A program made the translations under genes and the position numbers. Positions 25,319 to 36,184 of a stretch of 43,808 bases of DNA are shown one piece after another. The notes under the pieces are model-generated. The model was not told the origin of the DNA. It saw nothing but the letters and a program-made list of their open reading frames with translations, and made no database searches. The stretch's first letter is position 1, and each line of letters begins with the position of its first letter. Source of the DNA: Chytridium lagenaria (Eukaryota; Chytridiomycota; Chytridiomycetes; Chytridiales; Chytridiaceae); the NCBI GenBank assembly GCA_025449115.1, contig JAHLKC010000214.1, forward strand, positions 1-43,808, in the 5' to 3' direction.

Positions 25319-28300
25319 ATGAGCGCCTTCTCAAACCGCATTCCCTTGCGGTCCATCTCGATGACAAATTATCAGACGACCCCGAGGATGAAGAACATCT
25401 CAGGATGGAGGAAGCCGAAGCTGCAGGCAGCTTGACGAAGACACTGTTCTCGATGTAGATGAATACGATTCTCCAACAAAACGGGCTGGGTCTCCGAGGA
25501 AACGGAAGAGAATGCTGCCGCCAATTGATCTAAGGGTAAAGCTCCGAGGGCTTCATGGAGAAGTGCTAATGGATGTTAGACAGGGGCAGGGATTTTGCCG
25601 AGAGTTGTGATGTGGCTCAAGAATCCGGCAGTACTGCTGTCAATGTTGGCTGGGATGTTGTTTCTTATCATTTATTTGAGTATACCCAAAGCACCTGGCG
25701 CTAGCACTGGTGAGAATATCATTTTTAAGTTGTAAAGAGCTTACAAGTTCACAGAAGCACGGAAATCAAAATATTCTTCGCTACAACCTTTCACGATGGA
25801 GGATACTGGGAATTACAATCTGTTTGCAAATACGAAGGATTTTCGCTGGGTTTCAGGAGGTTAGTTCTTGTTGCTATAGTTGCGGCGGTTAAATACTGAA
25901 TTATTTTGTCTTAGGCAAAGATGGAACCTACATTGAAAAGAAAGGCGATAATATCTCGTTAAGACATGTTGTTGACGCCAAGAACATTACCGTGCTAGTT
26001 AAAACTGAGGACATTCGTGATGTAAGCGCGCGCCTTTTCCCACTAACTTACGAATAATTTAGGGAAAAGGCATGGCAGTTCTCTTTGCTGACTTTAAAGT
26101 TTCAAGTGATTTAAAGTACCTTCTTTTGGAAGCCGATACGGAGAAGGGCTGGAGACATTCCTCTTTTGCCAATTACTGGGTGCATGATATTGCTGAGAAG
26201 ATGGCCACACCGTTGCATTTATCTAACCCAAAAGATACCGACGACGAAACGAGGTTGGCAGCGGAAAGATCAGTCTTGCCGTGTGGAGTCCAATTGGGCA
26301 CACTGTTGTAAGCTTCGTACTTATTTTATTCCATTAATATGTCTAAAGGCATGGATTCGTGACAACGACGTTTACGTGACGATTGACACGAAAAATGAAG
26401 TTAAAATTACTGAAGATGGTTCCAAGAATATCATCAACGGAAGGACAGATTGGGTTATGAGGAGGAAGTGTTGAGTACGAACGTGGCAATGTGGTTCTCT
26501 CCGGACGCTAAGCATCTGGCATTTTTGAAATTTAATGACACGCTTGTACCCGAGACACAGCTTTCGATGTATGTAACCAAGGAAGCGTACCCGAAGACGA
26601 TCAATTTGAAGTACCCAAAGGTTCGTGTTGTATTTGATTCGGCATACTTTTTTCTTCTGCTTAATCGCTAATGCCTCTCCTTATCTAGGCTGGCTCGCCT
26701 AACCCTGTGACAACTCTTCACATTGCCACGCCTTCAGAAACAAAAAAAATCGCACCGTGTCGTGGAGATTGCGTTCCCTTCAGAATCCATGTACCCTGAT
26801 GATGATCGCCTCATCGTTGAGGTCAAGTGGCTTTCTGATACCACCCTTTTTGCGAGGCTCATGAATCGTGTGCAGGATTCCCAGCGATTATTCCATATAA
26901 AGCTGTCGGAGGAGGGCAAGTGGCTTGTACAGATGGTACGGGAGGAGGAAAACGAGGATGAGGCATGGTTCCAATGGGTAAGAATATCTCTGAATTATTT
27001 AAAAGGTGGACATTAACACCAAAAATAGCTCCAACCCATCACCGTCATCCCGCCCTCAAAAGCCATTGGTCGTATGGAACCCTCCTACCTTGAACTCAAA
27101 GAAGATGACAAGGCTTCACCCACATCGCTTACTTTAGTTCCGTCCTTCAATCTAAACCAGCAAGCTGGCTCACCTCCGGACCTTTTGAAGTCACTAAAAT
27201 CGATGCCGTGGATTATACCACCGGGACAGTCTATTACACATCTACACAAGAAGGATTTACCCAACGCCATCTTTACAGCGTTCAACTTGACGGGACGATG
27301 AAAAAGAAACTCACACCACTTCCTAAGGGTATTGATTGGGGAGCGTCCGTCCGGACGTACAACACAACTCGTCCAAAATCAAAAGAAAGTCAGGGTACTT
27401 TTGGTCTCGGTACCCTCCACAATGACGATGGACTCGGTGACGAAGTCGGGACTGTTGGATACTACGAGGCTAAATTTAGTCCTGAAGGCTCTTATTGCAT
27501 ATTATCCTACAAGGGACCTGACGTGCCGTTCCAAGTTGTTGTGAAAATGATGAATGATGCGGAAGCTGGACCCAGTGTTGAGCTTGTGAGCGTTATCGAT
27601 CGACATGAGGAAATTCATAAGGCGCTTAAGGGGTATGCGATGCCTAGGGAGTGGTTTACGACGGTGCAGGTGCCGTCGTTGGATGCGAGTTCGCCGATGG
27701 TGGATGTTGGTGTAAAGTTGATTGTACCAATTGATTTTGATGGGAGTGGAGCTAAAAAATATCCAATGGTGGTGAAAGTGTGGGTACCTTTTTTTAATTA
27801 TTTTGAGTGTTCTAATGATATATACTTATGTACATTCTGTCTATAGTTACGGAGGTCCTGGATCGCAAATGGTAAAACAGGTCTATGATGTCGGCTTTGA
27901 GACGGGGTTAGCGGCTTCCGGATTTGTGGTGGCCATCATAGATCCACGGGGTACTGGATTCCGGGGTCGCGCTTTCCGATCTATTGTCAGCAAGGAGCTT
28001 GGAAACTTTGAGTCGCATGATGTAACGGAAGCCACTAAAGCGATTATTGAGAAAGGATTTATTGATGACAAGAAGGTTGCGGTTTGGGGATGGGTGAGTT
28101 TTTATTTTTATTTTTTTTTGTAAGCGGTTTTGCTGAAACGATTAAAATAGTCGTATGGAGGATACCTTACATCTAAGATCATTGAACGGAATTCTGGGGT
28201 GTTTGCGGTTGGATGGCTGTTGCGCCTGTGACGATTGGCGATACTATGGTGCGTTCAGACCTGGTCCTGATGTACTACTTTGCGTAGATTCCGTGTATAC

Positions 28301-28791
28301 GGAAAGGTATATGAAGACACCGGCTAGTAATCCTAAAGGCTACGAAATGAGTGCCGTAACGCGGATGGATGGTTTCAAAAACTCATATTTCCTTCTCATG
28401 CATGGGATGGCAGATGGTACAATCCACTTATCTTTTGTGTTCTAATACTTTTCAGATAATGTCCATATTCAAAATTCTGCCATGCTGATCTGGCATTTAA
28501 CGGGTGCAAGGATCCGGAAATACCGGTCTCAGTTCTTCACGGATTTCGGATCATAGTATATATGCGGGTGGGGCCAACGCGGAGGTATATGCGTTGTTGT
28601 TGGATTATATGGTGGAGAAGATGGATGTGAAGGTGGTGAAACCTGTACCAAAGAAACCGGTTGCTTGTGAAAAGGGAGGAGGAGTGGGTTTGAGGTTCTG
28701 GGAGGGTAGATGGAGGAAAGCGTTTTGGGGTTTTGTGGGGGGAGGTTCTATTATTTTTGCTGTGAATCACTGCACCAGCATTCCTTCTTAA
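25319..28791 (+). CDS. Type IV dipeptidyl aminopeptidase, S9B family (Ste13/Dap2-like)
   Basis: Membrane serine peptidase that removes X-Pro or X-Ala dipeptides, in yeast at the late Golgi or vacuole. An acidic cytosolic tail ([18 protein letters not shown]) and a basic stretch precede one signal-anchor helix ([20 protein letters not shown], near 25620-25690). Beta-propeller exons follow: [66 protein letters not shown]. The catalytic domain has [23 protein letters not shown], the nucleophile Ser in GWSYGGY split by an intron (Ser codon 28151-28153), [18 protein letters not shown], Asp in HGMADDNVHIQ and His in DSDHSI (codon 28552-28554). At least five one-base corrections are required (for example near 26266, 26457, 28213, 28227 and 28548). 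The start is uncertain; ATG 25319 needs a shift to join the tail. Confidence 0.85.
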
Positions 28792-28995
28792 TAAATAGTT
28801 TACAAAAATATTAAAGGCAATCCACCATCCTTTCATTTTAAAAGATAACTAATTATAATTATACTTATGCAGTTGTTAAAATAAATAATATTTCATCTAT
28901 AATACATCACTTCCTTATTTATTTATAAATATACATACAAAAAAAATAAAACAGAAAACTTGATATCGAGAGACGACAACATTCTTCATGCGCTT

Positions 28996-29207
28996 TCAAG
29001 GGACCATCCCTTTCATTGCTGCAGCCAAATCGTGACCATGGCGGATATAGGGTGTGTAGGAGGCGCGTGTATTGCCTCAACGGATGCCAGCGGAGATTCT
29101 TTTGAAAGTGGTTTCGAGGATAATGTCTTTTGAGCCTTGAGGTTCTCTGTGATGACGAGTCGATTGCTTAAGATGGCGTACATCTCGGCTTCCATTGGAT
29201 GGATCAT
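28996..29207 (-). CDS. Small protein family, divergent member (copy 1)
   Basis: Unrecognised protein, about 70 residues after one base is restored near 29065. ATG 29207. The N-terminus (MEAEMYAILSNRLVITENLK) lines up with MNADIFTINTRIAVTDYVK of the other members, position for position in hydrophobic pattern, and the restored C-terminus (LAAAMKGMVP) lines up with the LNAAKGGLM end of the others. The linker between is Ser/Lys/Pro-rich as in the family. It is the most diverged member and lies outside the inverted repeat, on the same strand as copy 2. An AAATAAATAG run about 120 bases upstream may serve as TATA element. Confidence 0.55.
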
Positions 29208-29702
29208 GGTGTTGGTTTAGAACGTGAAGGTGGAGAAGAAGGTTTTCTTGTTTTGCTAAAGTTGAGAGGGTAGTTGACTGCTGGTCGTGAGTTTTATGTG
29301 CGATGAAAAATGGATGGGTTTGGCTACTATTTATTTGGGACGTATGATTTATCCTAATATCATTTCCGGTGACTGTGCCTAAAATCAAACTTGTCAAACG
29401 AATAACTTAATTGTCAAATGAGGAATAAACCCTAAGACAAGCCATGGAAACTAAACCACGGTCACCACGTAATCTGATACCATCAAAAGATTATCACAAC
29501 GCCGTATGTCACTACGATTTCCACAGAGTACGCAGTGTGATTCCGTCTGAAGCTCATTTGTTAGCTGGGTAGATAGGATGAAGTGGATATCTAATCAGAT
29601 ACGACTATCTATGACCTTTTGTTTGCAAGTGGCATGACGTATGTTTGTAGTGTTTATATGGTACCCGCAAAATACCTCTCTACCTTTGACAGAAACTTAA
29701 GG
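29208..29702. other. Intergenic, upstream of small-protein copy 1
   Basis: No gene seen. The first 150 bases hold the copy 1 promoter; the remainder ends where the inverted repeat begins. Confidence 0.4.
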
Positions 29703-30289
29703 TGTGATAGTCGGTCAAGCAATGAGCACTCAGGCCTCCGCGAGCTCAAGCTGTCATTTGAACTAAGGTTTGATAAGGTTTCTCCTCAGTAACATATAAT
29801 ACTAACGAAACTGCATTTATAAATAAGTTTTGTGACTTTATCTCTGCACAATTGGTTTATTATAAAAATAAAAAAAAAAATAATGATAACAACAACAAAA
29901 TGGCTGCATCAAAAGAACCGAAAGACATGATTGATGTTTATGCAGAATAACGGAAGAAAAAAATATAAAATAAAATAAAAACAGTGGAGAGACGTTTTCG
30001 TTGTTGCTCCATTGTTGAAGGGACAAGTCATAATGTCATGTTATGCTGCTGTTGGCGAGACTTTGAGCCGTGACCGTAGCAATGGTTGTCGATAGGCGAT
30101 CATGATCAATGAAATGGTGTTTTTCCCGTCGTCCAGTGTTGACAGAGCCCCTTAATTCGGTGACCGGCGGATTGATATCTGTGTGTCAAGTGAACATATT
30201 CACCAGTGACGGCAATAATCGTTGGCTGTTGACGCCATCGTCGGTGTAGATCGTTTTTGTTGAATTGTTGTGACTAAAGTCGAGGGTTT

Positions 30290-30478
30290 TCACATCAAGC
30301 CCCCCTTTGCAGCGTTCAACACCGTGAACTTGATCAACGGTTCATCCTTCTTCCGCGGAATGTTTGATTTCATAGGGACGACGGCTGCGGGTGAGGCTGA
30401 AGCTTTGCGGGCCTTGACGTAGTCGGTGACGGCAATGCGAGTGTTGATGGTGAAGATATCAGCGTTCATGGCAGGCAT
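30290..30478 (-). CDS. Small protein family, copy 2 (in left arm)
   Basis: A 62-residue protein of no family I recognise. ATG 30478 is chosen because the same methionine starts all conserved members and TATAAAAC lies about 115 bases upstream. The N-terminal block is MPAMNADIFTINTRIAVTDY, the middle a Lys/Ala/Ser-rich linker, and the C-terminal block DEPLIKFTVLNAAKGGLM. No signal peptide, membrane helix or cysteine is present; the protein is basic. It differs from copy 4 at only four residues, all in the linker (positions 27, 30, 31 and 36). The same frame stays open far upstream into the 5' leader in both arms, probably by chance. Confidence 0.8.
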   Translation of the reverse strand: MPAMNADIFTINTRIAVTDYVKARKASASPAAVVPMKSNIPRKKDEPLIKFTVLNAAKGGLM

Positions 30479-30590
30479 TTTTGGTGTTTGAGAAAGTAAA
30501 AAGATGTTGTTTTGTGTGTGTGTGTGTGAGTTTTGTTGAGAATGAGAAGAAGAGCTGGTGGTTTGTGAAGAAACGGAACAGCGGGAAGGG

Positions 30591-30601
30591 ATTGTTTTAT
30601 A
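30591..30601 (-). promoter_or_regulatory. TATA element of small-protein copy 2
   Basis: TATAAAACAAT on the minus strand, about 115 bases before the ATG and at the mirror position of the same element in the right arm. Confidence 0.6.
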
Positions 30602-31086
30602 CGTGAACAGGGTTAGAGGGTTATAGCACGTATTGTGATCCACGTTTTTCTTGAAATGACTGCGCCAGGAATTTTTGTAGTTCCATGGCTAAATATAATG
30701 CGCAGCCAGCCAAGATCTTGGGAATGGCGTTGAAGGGACTGATGACTGGGTCGACATGTTTGAAAAGAAAGAGATCATCCATTGCTTATTGAAGAAGGGT
30801 TAGTTTGCAAGAGATCCATGGAATGCAGCCAGAATTTTCCGTGGTTTTAGCGGATAAATTAACTGCTCACCGTCAGAATCAGCTGAAGAGTGGCATTAAC
30901 ATGCGTTTTAAAAGCGGCAAATTGAAGATATAGTCCAAACTTGGACGCTCAATAACTTTAATAAAAAAAGGTACTCAAAAGATATAAGCCGGCCCTTCCA
31001 CAAAGAGCCACGCTGAGGTTCCCCAAAATCCCTAAACATCACCATAAAACCCCGTTCATCATAATACCCATATATCATCTAAATAA

Positions 31087-32620
31087 TTACGCGGCCTCCA
31101 TCACCCTCTCCAACCCCTGCCGTCTTTCCCTTGCCCCCCTGACAGCAACAACCTCTTCATCACTCTCCTCCTCCTCAATCCTCCAAGCCGGCGTAGCAGT
31201 CTGACTCCATCTCCGAATGCGATTCCCCACTGCTTCAAAATAACTCGGCGGCGGTACCGCGCCCCTTGCAAGCGACGACGTCACGGACGATGCGCTTGAT
31301 TCCGCCCTTGTAAGCCGCGTGTTGGGTACACTGGGCCACACAGAATCCGAACCCTGCAACACAAGATGTCGTATCCGCTCCCCATGACTGGTCGATGACG
31401 AGGATGCGGTGGATTCCCTGACATGTAAAGGAGGAGCACTGGGTTCCTCAATCATCCCTGAATGTGAAGGTGGTGCTCCTCCCAACATGACAGCAACTTG
31501 CACTTCCTCATCCAATTTCTTGGACGTCGACGTACCCTGCACATTCATCAAAAGGTCCTCCTTCACATCGGGTGCGCTCGGTTCCAGCACTCGTCGACCA
31601 GCGACAAGTCCGTATATAGGCGGTGAGGAAGGGAGGAAGGCGTCTGTCTCGAATGTAGCGTCACGATCGACCACAGTGTTCTTTTTAGATGTCATGACAG
31701 GTTTTGGTGGACGGATGGATGTAGACGGTGTTGAAAGAAGTGGACGGGACATGGATGCGTGAGATGCGTAGGAGCGGGTTGAACTGATCGAGGGGGAACG
31801 TTTCAGCATGCTTGGACGAGGAGAAGTGCCGTCGGTGTCGGAATCGGAATCGCTGTCGACGTTGCGGGAAGGCTTTTTATTTCGTTTCGCTATGCCTACT
31901 TTTCGTTTCCGACGGGCTTTTCTAAGAAGAAAGGCAATGAGGATGCCGAGGAAGAGACCAAGAAGAAGCGCGCTGGATGCCGCGATGCCTATCACAAAAT
32001 CCGGTCTAGTCAATAATGAAGTCTTCGGAGCTTGTGAAACCCTTAGCGTTGCAGAGAGAGGGGATGGGGCTGCGATTGGGGAGCCTGAAAGGGGACGAAT
32101 AACTGAGGGGACTGGGACAGGTCCCTTGTTGACGCTAGTATCGGATGGAGAAGGGTTGAGGCTTGTGGAGGTTATTGGAAAGGTAGTAGTTACAGTGCGC
32201 ATCGTAGTAATAGTAGGCGATGGGGCCGGCTCCCCAGGATTTATTCCTACATTGACTGGTGGTGGCGGGGATGCCAATGGTCGTTGAGAAGGAAATGGAC
32301 TGGGGGAATTATCGTCTGTTGGTCGGATATTTGAATTTTCGTCAGTTCGGGTTGGCGATGTCCTTGCTCTGTCATTGCTCTGTCATCCCTTTCTTCAATA
32401 TCGGCCCTGTTGTTAAGCCGTTCGTCAATGTCATCAGGCCGCCGCTACCAGGCGGCCATCACTGGTCTTCCGAATCCTGGTCGTCTCCAGGTGCCCTCCT
32501 GGCCTACCGCCTGATTTTCTATTTGCAAAACTTGTCCGCCCGTTTGACGGTTGTTGATCATCGGCTCCAACAACCCTGCTGTCTTCCAGCAATGCATTCC
32601 ATTCAGGCATTCGTTATGTA
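31087..32620 (-). CDS. Single-pass membrane protein with two PPxY motifs
   Basis: A long open frame (31087-32277 and some way upstream) encodes a Pro/Ser/Thr-rich presumably external region, one membrane helix (IGIAASSALLLGLFLGILIA), a strongly basic stop-transfer stretch (RKARRKRKVGIAKRNKK) and a 220-residue polar, Ser-rich cytosolic tail. The tail has Pro-Pro-Ile-Tyr and Pro-Pro-Ser-Tyr, which fit the PPxY consensus bound by WW domains of Rsp5/Nedd4 ubiquitin ligases. No ATG opens this frame; another frame upstream (about 32325-32600, with MHCWKTAGLLEP and RRPDDIDERLNNRADIEERD) is coding-like and may be the true N-terminal part after a frame correction. Family not recognised. The gene sits inside the spacer of the inverted repeat. 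Confidence 0.6.
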
Positions 32621-32639
32621 GTTCTTGTTTGAGGATATA

Positions 32640-33660
32640 TGAAGTGTGGTTGAAGAGTGAGTAGGTGAGAGTGTTTGGTGTGAGATAGCGGTATCAAGGC
32701 ATATGCGTGCAGGTGCGTTAAGCCGTCGTTCACAAATAATGGTCTCAATGGAGACCAGCCCTCTGTGCGGATGCTGTTTTAAAAAATGGAATAATTGAAT
32801 TAATTATAATTAAATTTGCATTTTAATAAAACAATTCCATTTCGCCCTGCCTTCTGCTTCTGCGTGATACAAGCAGGAAAAAAAGGGTGTGTCACTATGA
32901 CGAGGTGATACCTTAACCAAAATAGAGCATGCGTCGTCGTACAAGCAGGTATACAAGGCATGTCAATTAAGTTACCCATTATAATTGTCACAATTCATTT
33001 GTTTTCCATAAAGAAAAAGACGATGGCATGAGGATCATGAACGATGACGGCCGACGCCGAAACGGTACGACTCGCCGACGATGATGGCAATCTTTGAAAA
33101 ACAACAAAATGGCAATTTCATCCTTCTTTATTAGGTTGCTCGTGGCGCTTACGTCTATAATACTAGCTTGGAGATCATACAAGCATATATCATGGTGTAT
33201 GGATTTGGAGTACAGTTGTGATAAGCATTAGCATTGCATACGTATCATGATAAAGAAACAATGTATAAACATGCAGAGTCTCATATCTAATATTTAGTCA
33301 AACCATGAAATTGGCTCGTGCACGGCGTTTGTTTCGAACAATAAGTTTTCTACGGATATATCTAATTAGTGGGCTACAGATTCTGCAAGTTATTTGGAAA
33401 CGACCATTTTTTTACAAATAGATGATGAGGCTTGAATACTACTAGTATCCACTATAGGGTTAGTTTTCGACTCCATGATCTGGTCCACAATCCTGATTTC
33501 AATTTTTGCTTATTACATATTCATGGCACAGTCACAGGTAAAAGTATGATACTGGGCTTTTAAGCATGTCGTTTTGAGCCATTTTGGAAGTCATAGTCAC
33601 TGTAATGCGTGGACAACAAAAACGAAAGCAACATATTACGTGGCCTATTTACATCAACTC
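32640..33660. other. AT-rich intergenic region
   Basis: No gene or RNA feature seen; short open frames only. It separates the divergent PPxY protein gene and small-protein copy 3 and must hold the promoters of both. Confidence 0.4.
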
Positions 33661-33665
33661 CAGCA

Positions 33666-33673
33666 TATAAAAA
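33666..33673 (+). promoter_or_regulatory. TATA element of small-protein copy 3
   Basis: TATAAAAA, 135 bases before the ATG at 33801, close to the 115-126 base spacing of copies 2 and 4. Confidence 0.6.
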
Positions 33674-33800
33674 CAGCCAGTTTTTCTGTCAATACGAGTT
33701 TCACACACTTCGTCCAACTACTTCCCAACTCTCTCTGAAAAACCACCTAAAGTCAGCTTTAAACCACGCACATCACATCACATCACTTCACAAAAAAAAA

Positions 33801-34007
33801 ATGACTCCCATGAACGCCGATATCTTCACAATCAACACCCGCTTTGCCGTTACCGAGTTCCTCAAGACTCGCAAATCTGCAGTACCCAAACCCTCAAAAC
33901 CCTCAACACCGTCGCCGGTCGCAACAGAACCCAAGAAACTTCGGAAAAAGGACGAACCGTTAATCAAGTTCACCGTCTTGAATGCTGCAAAAGGTGGTAT
34001 GATGTGA
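33801..34007 (+). CDS. Small protein family, copy 3 (in spacer)
   Basis: A 68-residue member. ATG 33801 follows an A10 leader. N-terminal block MTPMNADIFTINTRFAVTEF, then a longer Lys/Pro/Ser-rich linker (KPSKPSTPSPVATEPKK), then KKDEPLIKFTVLNAAKGGMM and TGA. Both end blocks are nearly invariant against copies 2 and 4 while the linker has changed in length and sequence, which points to selection on the two ends. It shares no flanking homology with the repeat arms beyond the gene, so it is an older duplicate. Confidence 0.8.
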   Translation: MTPMNADIFTINTRFAVTEFLKTRKSAVPKPSKPSTPSPVATEPKKLRKKDEPLIKFTVLNAAKGGMM

Positions 34008-34419
34008 TCAATCAGTCACATCTACCGGCCAGACTCAGCAGCATCACACCGGCGCGCGCCGCCCTCATTCATTTTCGGAGCGCTGCAGCAACGGTTAACA
34101 TATTCACAATCATCTTCTTTTCCGTAAAAGAAACAACTATTTTTATATGTCTTTTGAAGGCCCTACTATGATAGCGGCCAGTGTTAAAATCTATTTTCGC
34201 AATAAAATAAGTGCAATTCAATAAAAAGTGCAATTCACTATAATATATTTTCACAGTATGTTTTTATCAAGTAAGAAGCCTATGTAGACGGCGATCATTC
34301 AAAAAAAGGAGGTTGTATGGCAAACACGATGTAAATGGTGGCTTCCAGCTGTAAACACCTACAAGTCATTCACTTTCCATCTGTACCGACACGTCGAGGG
34401 ATGCTCCACATCTTCCAGC

Positions 34420-34875
34420 GAGGTGGCCAATGCTGGAGCTGGTGCTGAGCCATCCTCACTTAGAGCTTTAAAGTGTGGAAGACTTCATTTATTTCCGCGT
34501 AACGAAAAAACGTGGAGACCTCCTCAGATGCATATGTGCTCTGCAGAACAGTCACGACCCTCATGCAACCATATCGATCTCATCCTCAACCATTGTCCCA
34601 AGCATCACGTTTGGATAAAATCAGCATGCGCCATCGTTGAAGCAAACGACGCTGACGGTAACGGTGTTGGGATCATAAAATCCATGGACCTCAGCTCGAC
34701 ACCGCATTTGGCACATTACACTTTCAACTTTTGGCGGCTTTCGGTCTCAAAGACTCAATGAACATATTTGTTCTAGGCCTTCGACAATCGGATGAAACCG
34801 TGGACGAAGAAGTAACGACTTTATTTGCTGAGGGTCTTCAGGTGGCCTTGCTGACAGCGATTCGGTACAGCTGAG
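34420..34875 (+). pseudogene. Coding-like stretch, unassigned
   Basis: Two overlapping frames look protein-like: one giving IVEANDADGNGVGIIKSMDL, the next giving FGLKDSMNIFVLGLRQSDE and then DEEVTTLFAEGLQVALLTA up to a TGA near 34872. They join if one base is adjusted near 34740. I do not recognise the family. No good start, promoter or intron pattern is visible, so this may be the 3' remnant of an older gene or chance. Confidence 0.3.
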
Positions 34876-34945
34876 GTGGAGATGATCCGATTTATCATAG
34901 AGACACTTGCAAGTTGGCAAGACCCTTCCAAACCAAACAACATGG

Positions 34946-34998
34946 GTGAGCAGTCAATTTATCCATTAAGGGTGACTGTGAGCAGTCAATTTATCCGC
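34946..34998. repeat. Short direct repeat at the inner end of the right arm
   Basis: GTGAGCAGTCAATTTATCC occurs twice, about 34 bases apart (34946 and 34980). The second copy is the end of the inverted-repeat arm; the first lies just outside it. The left arm has only one. Confidence 0.75.
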
Positions 34999-35247
34999 TA
35001 AAACCACGGAAAATTCTGGCTGCATTCCATGGATCTCTTGCAAACTAACCCTTCTTCAATAAGCGATGGATAATCTCTTTCTTTTCAAACATGTCGACCC
35101 AGTCATCAGTCCCTTCAACGCCATTCCCAAGATCTTGGCTGGCTGCGCATTATATTTAGCCATGGAACGTGTAAAAATTCCTGGCGCAGTCATTTCAAGA
35201 AAAACGTGGATCACAATACGTGCTATAACCCTCTAACCCTGTTCACG

Positions 35248-35254
35248 TATAAAA
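35248..35254 (+). promoter_or_regulatory. TATA element of small-protein copy 4
   Basis: TATAAAA, 126 bases before the ATG at 35374. Confidence 0.6.
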
Positions 35255-35373
35255 CAATCCCTTCCCGCTGTTCCGTTTCTTCACAAACCACCAGCTCTTC
35301 TTCTCATTCTCAACAAAACTCACACAAACACACACACAAAAACAACATCTTTTTACTTTCTCAAACACCAAAA

Positions 35374-35562
35374 ATGCCTGCCATGAACGCTGATATCTTC
35401 ACCATCAACACCCGCATTGCCGTCACCGACTACGTCAAGGCCCGCAAAGCTACAGCCTCAGCTACAGCCGTCGTCCCTACGAAATCAAACATCCCGCGGA
35501 AGAAGGATGAACCGTTGATCAAGTTCACGGTATTGAACGCTGCAAAGGGGGGCTTGATGTGA
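35374..35562 (+). CDS. Small protein family, copy 4 (in right arm)
   Basis: A 62-residue protein, twin of copy 2 with four substitutions confined to the Ala/Ser/Thr linker. The start is the conserved MPAMNADIF methionine after an A-rich leader with CACACA runs. The C-terminal block ends KGGLM before TGA. No signal peptide or membrane helix. The intact reading frame in both arms suggests both are expressed or are kept alike by gene conversion. Function unknown. Confidence 0.8.
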   Translation: MPAMNADIFTINTRIAVTDYVKARKATASATAVVPTKSNIPRKKDEPLIKFTVLNAAKGGLM

Positions 35563-36184
35563 AACCCCCTCTACTTTTGTCACTACCATTCAACAAAAAC
35601 GATCTACACCGACGATGGCGTCAACAGCCAACGATTATTGCCGTCACCGGTGAATATGTTCACTTGACAGATATCAATTCGCCGGTCACCGAAGAAGGGG
35701 CTCTGTCAACACTGGACGCCGGGAAATACACTATTTCATTGATCATGATCGCCTATCGACAACCGGCATTGCTACGGTCACGGCTTAAAGTCTCGCCAAC
35801 AGCAGCATAACATGACATTATAACTTGTCCCTCCAACAATGGAGCAACAACAAAAACTTCTCTCCGCTGTTTTTATTTTATTTTATTTTTGTTTCTCTCT
35901 TAATCCGTTATAAACAATCACGTCTTTCGGTTCTTTTGATGCAGCCATTTTGTTGTTATTGTTATTTTTATTTTTGCAATAAACCAACTGTGTCAAGATA
36001 AAGTCACCAAGCTTATTTAAGAATGCAGTTTCGTTATCACATTTTAATGAGGAGAAACCTTATCAAACCTAAGTTCAAAATGACAGCTTGAGCTCACGGA
36101 GGCCTGAGTGCTCATTGCTTGACCAACTATCGCCATTCTTTTGTCATTTTAATTAATCGATCCTCTTAACATTGAACCTCCGAT

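Larger units (their letters stand above)
29703..30875. repeat. Left arm of a 1.16 kb inverted repeat
   Basis: The reverse complement of this stretch matches 34979-36135 almost throughout. Landmarks: 30872 pairs with 34980, 30478 (ATG) with 35374, 30290 (stop) with 35562, and 29720 with 36117. Differences are scattered substitutions plus small length changes in A/T runs near 29870-29990. The arm holds one small-protein gene with its promoter and about 590 bases of downstream sequence. Confidence 0.92.
34979..36135. repeat. Right arm of the 1.16 kb inverted repeat
   Basis: Mirror of 29703-30875. Homology stops near 36135, where the left arm's flank no longer matches. It carries small-protein copy 4, its promoter and a long 3' flank with T-rich runs (35870-35980). 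Confidence 0.92.

Noticed and set aside
31808..32287. 159-codon open frame on the plus strand
   Set aside because: Antisense of the PPxY membrane protein; composition reflects the Ser/Pro-rich strand opposite.
35206..35373. In-frame N-terminal extension of small-protein copy 4 (and the mirror of copy 2)
   Set aside because: It runs across the TATA box and leader, and copies 1 and 3 do not share it; the conserved methionine is the better start.
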